From Hemicentrotus pulcherrimus (taxonomy: Eukaryota > Echinodermata > Echinoidea > Camarodonta > Strongylocentrotidae), in the NCBI GenBank assembly GCA_003118195.1, contig BEXV01000417.1, positions 29,336-93,335 on the forward strand: a stretch of 64,000 bases of DNA. The letters run 5' to 3'. The notes under the pieces are model-generated. The model saw nothing but the letters and a program-made list of their open reading frames with translations. It was not told the origin of the DNA and made no database searches. Made by a program: the position numbers and the translations under genes. This document shows positions 1 through 12,400 of this stretch, one piece after another. Each line of letters opens with the position of its first letter. Position 1 is the stretch's first letter.

Positions 1-280
1 ATTATACCTTGAATGAAGCTAATTAACTAGGTGAAGTTAATCAAAAGTAGCACAGAATATGTAGAGAAAGATTTGGAAGCCAAAGGATCTGAAAGACTAA
101 TAACTAGCAATAACAGAAGAACAGTTCGAATATATTATAATCGCATTGATATTTAAAAAAAAAATTAATGTGAACTGAATACAACCTAGAAATTACATGA
201 AATTACAAAGGTAAACACATTATTCCCTGCAAAAGAGAAACTACATTTTTTTGAAAGTATGAATATAAACAGATATTTAC
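1..280. repeat. Intron segment near-identical to 19959-20237
   Basis: Starts ATTATACCTTGAATGAAG, as at 19959, and stays collinear through exon E. Together with 281-466 this is a recently duplicated or converted block. A third, diverged copy is at about 7630-7916. Confidence 0.85.
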
Positions 281-466
281 CATGCTCTTCATTGAAGTAC
301 CAAGCATCCATCAAATCACCGGCACTAAACTCATCGGAAAGACTAGTGATAGGGATGGTTATAGTAACTGGTTGTGTTATCGTCGCAGATCTAAAAGATG
401 CTGAAGTCTCAAATACATTAAGCTCCATCATGCCAGCTATGTCAAGGGCCACCAATTCTGCTCTTG
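281..466 (-). CDS. Gene 2 exon E (third copy), last exon before window edge
   Basis: 62 codons, phase 1-1. Differs from gene 1 exon E at only two residues (M for V after AG, and L for I after GD). Donor GTAAAT at its left; exon F would be expected beyond position 1. Confidence 0.85.
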
Positions 467-3400
467 CTGAAATGATCAAAGACAAAACATTATAGAAAGG
501 GATAGCCAAAGTCCACTCTGACTAGATTGAAATAATTTGTACATTGCAATCAATGTGACTCACGATTTGATACACATGTTCAACAGTGTTTACTTATGGA
601 TTACATGTATTTTGTTCTCACTTTGTTATAAATCGTCTTGTGTGTCTCCATCTCAAAGTAATATGTATCCCTATATATCCCTAAATCTCTTCGTGTCTCT
701 TTCTTGCTCCATTCTCTGTGAATCTTGCCTCTTAACTCACTCAATATCTACTTGTCTCTTCACCCATGCTTTTATGAGTTATGAGAACTATTTTCAAGTT
801 CTATTTAATTGAGAAAGAAATATGGTCAACTCCATAGTTCACTTATAAAGTGATGACACTATAGTTATGTACGATGTAAAGTGAAATTCTCCTATTTCGT
901 TCGTACATTCCATGTTATTCCGCCTTCAGGCCCACAAGTGGATTTTAATAAATGTAATATCTTTTGTGTCTTCTCTCCTTTTTTTGCGGGGGGAGGGGGT
1001 GGGGGAGGGCAAGGCCCGCTCGGCCCCCTCCCCCTGGATCCACGCCTGGGCAGGACATTCCAAAAGCAGTTAGTGCCGGGGAAGAAGCTGTCCTGATAGG
1101 ATTCTACAGTGCTGTTGTTTGAATTGTAGGTGATGTCCTCTAGCTGGTTCGGTCGTAAGAAGGGAACAGGAAAGTTGGCGCAGCTGAAACTTGGTGATTA
1201 CTCCATTGGCGATTTTGTATACCTCACTAAAAATGAAAATTGTACGGCTACTACACTGTCAAACTTGCCGATCAGCCACATCGTATTTATTGCGTGCATT
1301 TGTGTGTGTATCACATGGAGCGAAAAGCTGCCGCAGGCGGTAATTTTTGCGAGAACTAGTAATCATAATCCCTAATTGACCTCTGAGACCTTTAATCAAC
1401 ATTACCTAATATCTGTGCATCATGAAGACATTCACTATTTAAACTTGCGGAAATAAACATATTTTGCACTCATATTCTAAAAAGCAGTAACAAGTCAAAT
1501 CATTCCTTATATAACTACTTCTGGCAAAATTTGTCAAGTAGTTTCAAAATTACGGACCACCATTGAGCACAGCAATTGGTTCTGGAATATGTTCAAACTG
1601 CTCTGGGATGGTGAGATTGACACCATAGAACTCGATTTGTACAAGGCGTCTGTTCCTAACACGTAAACCACCTGCAAACAAAAAGAGATACAGGGACACA
1701 TCAAATATGTCCATGTCACTGATATATATACAGTTTAGAAATAGATATCAACTTTCTTTTGTTATGCTATCCATCAGTCCATTGTGCATGTTCAAACTGC
1801 TCTGGGATGGTGAGATTGACACCATAGAACTCGATTTGTACAAGGCGTCTGTTCCTAATACGTAGACAACTTGAAAATAATAACCGATACATTTTTTAAA
1901 TTTAGAGACACATTTAGGTGACCTTCCAAAAAAACAGGACCTTCCTATGGGTTCAAAATTCACATTTCATTGATTTAGGCCTGACCAGAAACTTATAAAT
2001 AGATATCAACTTTGTTTTGAGTACTAGACATTTTAGTGGCATGGGTTGAAATCCCACCGCTGCCACACTATTTAATGACCAGATAGACTGATAAATAAGA
2101 AGTTATTAAAGAACAACATTTATACAGAAGTAACCACCTTTAAACGGCAAACGGCATTCATATCAAAATGTAGTCATGATATTTACCAGAAGGAATGGAT
2201 ACTTTGTACTGAGCTGTGCCCTCCTCTCTACTTACAAATGCAAATGAGTTTGAATAGGCCGTCAACCAACGGAATAAATTCAGTTCCTCATAGCTGGCTA
2301 TCGGTATAGTCACAATATTTTCTGTAGAAACGATGATTGATAAAGGGAAAGAAGGGAATAAGAAAGTGTTCTTTTTTAGCGTGATAGATATTACAAGAAA
2401 TTGAAATATTTACAAATTATCAATTACTGCTGTAAGTTTGTTATTCTTTCTAACTACGTAAACTGCTTAGATTACTAGACGACTGTATAATGACATAATA
2501 AATCGCACGTAGACGAGTGTCTATGAAGAAAAAAAATAAGGAAAAATATCCAGTGGTTTGGATGTACCTGTCGTGCCTTTCTGGGCCCCGTTGCAAAAAA
2601 TTTAGCATTGATGGTAACTCTATCATTAATAGTTACTTCTATGGAAACCTTGATTTAATGCTGATATTGCAGTCTACTAGTTAATATTGGTGGCACAGCT
2701 ACCATCAGTGGTAAGTTTTATTCAACATGATGCACGTGATACATGTATATCGATCAGTACAATAGACTACATGATTTATTAGGTATGGTTCAACGGTACA
2801 TTGAAATCACTGTCTTGCTACATTTGCAATAATATCCCTTGAAATATAATAGGCCTACTTGATATAAAAATGCCAACAACTTCATGCAGTTTTTTTCTGA
2901 TATACAGTACAATAAGTACTGAGCTAAATACCAGGAGTGACATCGAAAATGTTCAAGAAATTTGTCAAATCTTGAAGCTTCCTAAATAATATGTAAGGCT
3001 TTTATCTAGAAGTTCCACGGCGACATCTTCCATCAATCTTAGCTTGAATCTGTAATTGAAATTCACATTTCAATATGAAAACATCATTTCCACGTACTTT
3101 GCTTCAGGTTAGCCTTAGTAGTGATCGAGTTGACAAGAGCACCCTCAAGATTTGCTGTGATGATCAAGGACTGGTTGTGAGGAACTGACAAAACGGCGAT
3201 GCCATCGGGTCCGGTGAAGGCTGAAGCTACCATCGTGGTACCAAATCGTGCCAGAGGATCGGCGACGAATGCCGAGATTTCTGTATCAAGTGCTACAGCA
3301 TCTTCAGTAGGATCATAATGGTCGATGGCAATGACTGTCAGATTGATCAACGGTGGTACGTAGTCTTCTGCATCATCAAGGAAATAAGAATTGTGGATGG

Positions 3401-6400
3401 GTATTGATGAAAACATGAACAATGAAGAAAGAAACGAATCATTGTAAACAAAAATATGAAAGACGGGCTGCGAGGCTAAACAGATTGGCATTTACACAAT
3501 TCTCATCATTGTTTCTCTTAATTTACAAGGAAATAATAATTTGGCTGTAGTTTACTTACTACTTATCTTTTTTATAAAATCTAGGTCATGTAAAACAAAA
3601 CAAAAAGCGCCGCAAGACTATAGAGATTAGCATTTATACAACTAAGGGGAGGGCCAAACTCAAATATCATGCTTAGTTCTTGAGTTGGTTGCCACTACCA
3701 CACAAAGTCAGCATATATCAATTTTATATAAATAAATGAAATTGAATTAAGGGAATGGATTCGGTATTTCAAATTCTGTTTTGTGAACAAATAGTTTATT
3801 TATTGATGCCGAAAATAATTCCTATAATTCGTGTCATTATATACAAGGCAACGGCTGGATTGGAAAATGATATTAGTACCCCATTTAGGTTCCTGAAAGC
3901 GGTCTATCAGTATTCTTTTTAATAAAAACAACAATGATTACTTTATTGTCTTAATAAGCTTTCACCATCGACTAACATATCGATATTTCAATTTCAAACT
4001 TTCCAATAAAAAATGAATACGTCAACCTACCGACGCAATTCTCTCCATCACCATGGTAACCCTCCGGACAATCACCACATTTATACAATGTGAAGACGTT
4101 ATTGGTAGCATTCTTGAGGTCAATGGTAGCGAGAACAACCACGCGATCGAGGTCAGTACAAACAACGCCTTCCGAACATGGCCGATCTACACACGATGTC
4201 GGGTCTACAAACAATGATTAAACAACAAGTATGTTCAGGAAATATGCACTTTTAAATTGATATATATTTATATGAGGTTATTAATGACGTCCGAAATAGT
4301 TTACCCACTTCCCGAAACCATTGTTTTTTCTTTTGGCTTATTACGGTAAATAAATATTCTCTATTACAGTTAATCTCTGTTTCTCTCTTCCTCCACTCCT
4401 CACACACTTTCTCTCCCTCTCACACTCTCTCCCTCTCCCTCTCTCCCTCTCTCGCTCTCTCTCTCTCTCACACTCTCTCTCTCACACACTCTCTCTTGCA
4501 AACTGGCAGAGCACACATGCACTCACACAGACGCATCCAACGCACACGCAAGCACACACACAAGTTATCTCTTAATTTCCTATTTTCAAATGTAATCAGA
4601 ATTTTAATTTTCAACAATAACGGAAACAAATAATCCAATTTCGAAATTTACTGACAGAAGTTCAAAAATTTCCTACAGACTACAAAGAAAAACATCAAAG
4701 TTGAAGATTCACTAAAACGTCTTTTAAAAATCGATTTTGAAAATATCAATTTATAGTGGTAAGTATTCCTATCCAGAGGATCATAACTAGTTTGGTTCAC
4801 AAGATCAATATCAAAATCACTTCTATTGAGAAAGATTGATTTGTTGTTGTTTATGTCATTGTCATTGTTGTTGTCGTTAACTTACCAATGCGTATACAGA
4901 CTCTGCCATGCCCATAGTATCCCTCGTTACAGGTGCACATGTATGTTTCGGGTAGATTTATGCACTGAGCGTTGATGGCACATTCAAACTTGTTCTCGGC
5001 ACATTCATCAATATCTGAAGAAAAATTAACAAATTACAGAAACGACAATTTCAATATAATTCTATAGCCTCAACGATGGCAAGAGTGGGATGTAAGATAG
5101 AGGAAATAGCCAGGGTCACAGGGTGTAATCTTATATTACCAGTACATTCGTCCCCATCACCGCGGTAGCCTGGTGGACAAAATCCGCAGGTATATTGCAG
5201 AATGATTTCAGGTGGATTGTCCAGATCTGTGTTTGACACGACTTCCCTGCGGCTTAGATCAGAACACTGAACACCGGGGAAGCAAGGGGTATCACTGCAC
5301 CTTGTTGGGTCTAAAAATAAATCAGAAATAAGAGAAATTTTCAGCTGTTGTGAATGACATTATTGACAAGTCTTAACATTGGGTTTCTGTCTTATATACA
5401 GTGCGTCCCTTAAAAATGAAACCCTAAATCAAACGCTTATTGTTAACAAAGTATGAGCTGATTGAAAATAATTCCTTTGCTTTTTCATTAAGTAGAAGTA
5501 TTATGCTTTCAAGCCATATATTGATTACATTAATCGATAAACGCCATACCAAACAACATTATTTTCAAAATTCTTTGTGCCAGATCTTGGTAACATCCTT
5601 ATCCTTTTCTGTTCAAACTTACCAATACGAATGCAGACTCGCCCGTTTCCATAGAAACCTCGGTTACAGAAGCAGTCGTAAGTACCGGGTAAGTTGTTGC
5701 AGGTGGCATTATCGTGACATTTGTCGATTTCCAGTAAACATTCATCAACATCTGAAAACAGAAAAGAGAGAACAAAATTAATTTACGTAACTGTATTCCT
5801 TGCAACAACGCATGAATATCAATAGCAAATTTTAAATGTAAGATTTGTTGTTTTCTAATGGTGAAGCAGTAAGATTTAACTGAGATATTAATATATCAAA
5901 CGCTCATACCTTCGCAAAACGTTCCATCGCCAACATATCCTTGAGGACACTCGTCACATTGGTAGAGTCTGATAATAGGTGGAGGGGATGTAATGTCGAC
6001 GGCATCTAAGACGATGCCACGATCTAAATCATTACACTGTGTATTGGGGAAGCATGGCAGATCAGAACATATCGTTGGATCTTCAAGAAGGAAAATATGG
6101 AATTATTTATTTATAGAAGTTACTCTGAGTGAAATGTGAATGTGAATTGTCTATTGAGATAGATAAAATGAAGAATACAGAGAATGAGAGAAATGATTTT
6201 AAAAATAAATTACACCTCTGCCCTTTTGTTTCTCCCCCCCGCCACTCCTCTCTCTCTTTCCCTCTTTCAAACTCAAGCACGCGCTCTAACATGCACCCAC
6301 ACGCACACACTCAAGCTATCTCTTAATTTACTTTTTTTCTAAATGTATGCCTACTCAGAATTTCAATATCCAACAATAATGGAAACAAATTATTAAATTT

Positions 6401-9400
6401 CGATATTGGCTGCCAGAAATTAAAAAATGTTTAACAGATTAAAAAGCAAATCATCAAAGGCGCAGATTCACTGAAAAAGTCTTTATGAATATATTTTGAA
6501 ATGTCAATTTCTAGGGATGTTAATTATTCCTATCCAGAGGATAAGTGGAGGTGTTATCAATAATTAGTTTGGTCTTAAAATGGTTCACAAGGTCAATATC
6601 AAAATCACTTCCATTGAGAGCGATTGATTTTTTGTTGTTTATGTCATTGTCTTTGTTGTTGTTGTTATTAACTTACCAATGCGTATACAGACTTTGTCAT
6701 CTCCAAAGTATCCCTCGTTGCAGGTGCACATGTATGTTCCAGGTAGATTTATGCACTGAGCGTTGGTAGCACATTCAAACGTATTCTCGGCACATTCATC
6801 AATATCTGAAGAAGAAATAAAAAAATTACAGAGACGACCATTTTAATATTATTCTATAAAAGAAAGATATTTACTATAGCTTTTAGGATGTTGTTTTATA
6901 GTTTTATAGTCAAATCAAAAAAACTAAACTTTAATAAGGGGGAGTAATATCCTTATAGAAGCGTTTCGATAAAAGCATACATGTCTCGAGTAATCAATTT
7001 TGTGATTTCTATATAATAAATGAAATTGAATATGGGAAAATTGAATTCTGTGTTTGTTGAAAAAATAGTATGTTGATTGATTCCTAAAATAATTCGAATA
7101 TTTTATGTCATTAAATACAAGGCAACAGCTGGATTGGAAATTGATGTATGTACTTCATATCGGTTTTTTAAAGCGGAGTATCATTACTCTTTTGAACAAA
7201 CACAAAATTACCAATCGATTGTTTTAACAAGCATTCACCACTGAATAACATATCAATATTTAAATTAAAACTTTCCAACATACGATGAATATGTGGTTGA
7301 CATGATTTCAACCTACCAACGCAATTATCTCCATCACCATGGTTACCACAGCTGTTTTGGACCTGCGGTTTTCCTGCTGCCCACCAAGTAAAATGTGTTG
7401 CTTCGTAATTCCACACCAACATGTCAGTATCCTGATCTTGCTCAATAATACCAGTGCCGTCTTTAACCCATACACCTACAGGAGTAAAACCAAAAGAGAG
7501 TAATGAGAAGAAAGTTGATGATAGGTTATTTATAATTAAGCCCTTCGTGACCAAACTTGTCTAAATACCGATTTTAAATTTTTAACTATCACTGCTATTA
7601 ATTATACGAATAATAGTGATGCATCTGCTTACAATTCCTTAAATTGAAGTTAATCAAAAGTAGCACAGAATATCTAAGAGAAGGATTTAGACGGCAAAAG
7701 TTCTGAAAGACTAATCACTAGAAGTTGCAGAAGAGCAGGTTTTGTTCGTTACAGTCGCATTCATATAATAAAATACATAGACTGTGAACTAAATACAAAC
7801 TAGAAATGACATGTAAGCAACATCATCCATATAATAAACAAAATAAAGTACACACAGTGTCCATAAAAAAAAGCACAACTACATGTTTTGAAGTATGAAA
7901 ATAAAGAAATATTTACCATGATCTTCATCGAAGTACCAGGCATCCATAGAATCGCCAGCACTAAACTCATCGGAAAGACTTGTGATAGGGATGGTGATGG
8001 TAACTGGTTGTGTTATCTTCACATGTCTAGAAGGATTAGTAGTCTTAAAAACATGAAGCTCCATCATGCCAGCTATGTCAAGAGCCACCAATTCTGCTCT
8101 TGCTGAATTAATCAAAGACAAAAAGTTTTAGAAAGGAATATCCGAAGTCTCCTTGGACTAAATTGAAATAATTTGTACATTGCAATCAATATGAATCACG
8201 ATTTGATACGCTTTTACGTTAGTGTTTTCTTATGAATTACATATTTTTGTTCTCACTTTGTTATAAATCGTCATGTCTGTCTTCATCTTATAATAATATG
8301 TATCCCTATCCCTAAATCTCTTCGTGTCTATTTCTTCCTCCATTCTCTTTTAATCTTCCGTCTTAGCTCACTCAATTCCTATCGTTCTCTTCACCCACTC
8401 TTATGAAAACAATTTTCAAGTACTGTATAGTTCATTGATGGCATTGTATACGATCATAACTGCTATTCTCCCATTTAGTTGGTTCATTCCATGTTATTCA
8501 ACCCTCAGGCTACCAAGTGGATTTTAAAATAGATATGATATCAAATTAGTTCACTTCGATTTAACTTTTCTTTTTCTACTCCGCAATTTCTACTTCAGAT
8601 CTTACCAGGTTCTCCATTAATGGTTGTTCCAAAATCTCGACGTGGACTAGGACCTGGATGATTATGAATAACAAGATAAATGCGACTACATCTCTAATAT
8701 TCCTTTGCCTATATTTAGTTCGCGCATTCGCTGCTGCATATTTATTTAAATAACTGTTCATTTTAACTCTCATCTAATGACCTTTCTCTAAATTCCACTT
8801 AATTTACCTCATTGTGCTAATCATACTAGTTTTTTTGCACACGTCAGAAAATTGTTGTGATTCTGTGATCTGCAGGTACACAACTGAATAACCATAATAA
8901 TCAGGGGCGGCCGAGCGACTTCCAAAGTGGGGGGGGGGGGGGGNGGGGGGAGGGCACCAACAAAAAATGGCACTTTCTGGGAAAAGGGGCACCTACAGTG
9001 GGAAATCTCAAAGCGAAAATATACAATTGTTTAGACATTGGTATATACCCCTACATTGTGATTACATTATCAGGGATGATTTCAATATTTGTTTCTCTTC
9101 ATCCATCATACAAGATATCGCCTAAGCATCATACTTTACAGTTGGGTGTGATGGCTGAATATGCATTTTTAATTTAAAGATATGTGAGGTCGCAGTGCGA
9201 AAAATTACATCTTATAAAGAGGAAAAAAGCCAATCGTCATTGGGTTATAAGCACATTCTCATAACGGTACACTGAAAAGACCTTTGATAAGTAACATAAT
9301 TATATCATCTTTAAATGCGAGTGAGCGCAGCGAGCGAACTTTGGGGGAAATAGCTCCTAGTCGCTTTAAATAAGGGGCACGTTTAATGATTACATGAAAA

Positions 9401-12400
9401 GAGGACAATTATCAAAAGGGATAAGACACTTATTAGAAAAGAGAAGGAGCACGTGTCAAAGTACAACGGATTATTATAAGAGGTGAAAATGAGGCATTTT
9501 TTCACATGAAAAGAGGCACTCACCAGTGATAAAAAAAAAGGGGGAGTTTACGAAAATGGGAAATCTATAGGCATTTGTTGACGGAAAAAGGGCACCCATC
9601 AGATTTTGATAGGGGCATTTATAAGAGGTGAAAAGGGGATAAGTCCCTAATTAGAAAGAAAAAGGGGCACGTATCATTATTAAAAGAGAAATAATCAGAG
9701 GTGAAAAGGGGCACTGACCAGATATGAAAAGGGGCACTTATGAAAATGTAAAGGGGGCACTTATAATAAAGAAAAATGGGCATTTGTTGAATGAAAAGGG
9801 GACACCGTTTAGATTTTTAAAAGGGGCAGTTATGAGAAGGGGAAGGAGCTCTTTCTTTTTAATGGGGGCACTTACCAAAAGGAAAAGGGGCACTTATTAG
9901 AAAATGAAAGGGGTAGTTAAGAGAAGTAGAAGGAGCTCTCTCTTTGTAATGGGGGCACTTATAAGGAAAAGGGGCACTTATTAGACAATAAAAGGGGCAC
10001 ATGTTGAAATGAAAGGAGTGCTCATCCGAGTTTAAAAAAGGGGTAGTTATTAAAAGGAGAAGGGGCATTTCTTACAAAGGAAAAGAGGGATGGTTGTCAA
10101 AGTAAAAGAAGTACCTCTCAGTTTTGAAAGGGCAATAATCAGGGGCGAAGGGGGCACTTATCAAAAGTGAAAAGGGGCACTTCTCGTACCTGAAAAGAGG
10201 CACTTACTAGAGATTAAAAAGGGCACCTATTCGAGATAATTTCAAGATTTAAGAGAATGGAAAATGGACACTTATTGCAAAAGGAAAATGGGAACATGTC
10301 GAAGGAAAAGGGGCACGTGTCAAAAATAAAAAAGGCACTCGTCAGAGGTGAAAAGGGGGAAGGGGCACTTCTTAAAGGAAAAGTGGCACTTTTCCTATGT
10401 AAAAGGGGCACTTCTTACAAAATAAAAGGGGCAATTTTCCTATGTAAAAAGGGGCACTTTTGGGGTATCTGAAAAAGTGGGGAGCACTGTGCCCCCCTGC
10501 CCCCCCCCCCGGGAGGGCCGCCTCTGATAATAACCCTTAATTGACCTCTGAGACCGTTGAGCAACATTAGCTAATATCTGCGCCACATCAAGGCATTCTC
10601 TATTTCAAATTTCGGAAATAAACGTTTGCACTTATATTCTAAAAGTAGTAACAATTTCAAAGCAACATAAAAACTCTCTCCGACAAAATGGTCGTTTAAT
10701 TTGAAAAATGACTGACCGCCATTGAGCACAGCAATTGGTTCCGGTGCATGTTCAAACTGCTCTTGGATGGTGAGATTGACACCATAGAACTCGATTTGTA
10801 CAAGGCGTCTGTTCCTAATACGTAGACAACCTGAAAGTAATAACCGATACATTTGTTTTACATTCAGAGACACATTTAGGTGACCTTCCAAAAAACAGGA
10901 CCTTCCTATGGGTTCAAAAATCACATTTCATCGATATAGACCTGATCAGAAGCCTATAAATAGATATCAACTTTCTTTTGAGTACTAGACATTTTTGTGG
11001 CATGGGTTGAAATCCCACCGCTGCCACACTCTTCAATGATAGGATAGACTGATAAATAAGAAGTTATTGGTAAACAACATTTATACAGAAGCAACCATCA
11101 TGCAAATTCTTCATTCAGGTACCCCTGTGCCAATCACTGCTTCATTTCATATATCGAGACAATATTGAGGATGCTGATATAGTACCACAACTTAAAATAC
11201 ATGATGCAATATGTTAATTGAAACGAGGTAGTAATATACACCGAATGGAACACTTTTGTCCCCGAAGGATCAATTTATACCGTGAAAGGTTTTGAACCCC
11301 ATCAATTACATGTTTGTGTCACATACTAAAGGAGCTACACAAAGAAAATTTAATAAAAACTGATAATTAGAACAAATTACATATGGATGGAAAGATTTTC
11401 TCTTGAAAAACACGAATAATTTGCTGAGAAANNNNNNNNNNNNNNNNNNNNNNNNNNNNNNNNNNNNNNNNNNNNNNNNNNNNNNNNNNNNNNNNNNNNN
11501 NNNNNNNNNNNNNNNNNNNNNNNNNNNNNNNNNNNNNNNNNNNNNNNNNNNNNNNNNNNNNNNNNNNNNNNNNNNNNNNNNNNNNNNNNNNNNNNNNNNN
11601 NNNNNNNNNNNNNNNNNNNNNNNNNNNNNNNNNNNNNNNNNNNNNNNNNNNNNNNNNNNNNNNNNNNNNNNNNNNNNNNNNNNNNNNNNNNNNNNNNNNN
11701 NNNNNNNNNNNNNNNNNNNNNNNNNNNNNNNNNNNNNNNNNNNNNNNNNNNNNNNNNNNNNNNNNNNNNNNNNNNNNNNNNNNNNNNNNNNNNNNNNNNN
11801 NNNNNNNNNNNNNNNNNNNNNNNNNNNNNNNNNNNNNNNNNNNNNNNNNNNNNNNNNNNNNNNNNNNNNNNNNNNNNNNNNNNNNNNNNNNNNNNNNNNN
11901 NNNNNNNNNNNNNNNNNNNNNNNNNNNNNNNNNNNNNNNNNNNNNNNNNNNNNNNNNNNNNNNNNNNNNNNNNNNNNNNNNNNNNNNNNNNNNNNNNNNN
12001 NNNNNNNNNNNNNNNNNNNNNNNNNNNNNNNNNNNNNNNNNNNNNNNNNNNNNNNNNNNNNNNNNNAATACACACGAATACTTTTATACTAGATGATCAA
12101 CCTTTTCTGATAGATTCCACACCGTTTCTTTCACAATGCAATCACATGACCAGAACTCAACTTTATCTTTAAAAGGATTAATATCGAATTGAAGTCATGA
12201 TATGCCAAGTTTATTTACCAGGAGGAATGTATACTTTGTACTGAGCTGTGCCTTCCTCTCTACTTCCAAATGCAAAGGAATTAGAACTGGCCGTCAACCA
12301 ACGGAATAAATTCAGTTCCTCATAGCTGGCTATCGGTATAGTCACAACATTTTCTGTAAAAACAATTGATAATGGTAAAGAAGGGATTATGAAAATGTTC

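Noticed and set aside
1130..1375. 81-codon plus-strand open frame in the third copy
   Set aside because: It lies in the unrelated insert, has no recognised family motif and no splice or promoter context.
11306..12092. Long open frames of more than 200 codons
   Set aside because: They consist of N codons across the assembly gap.
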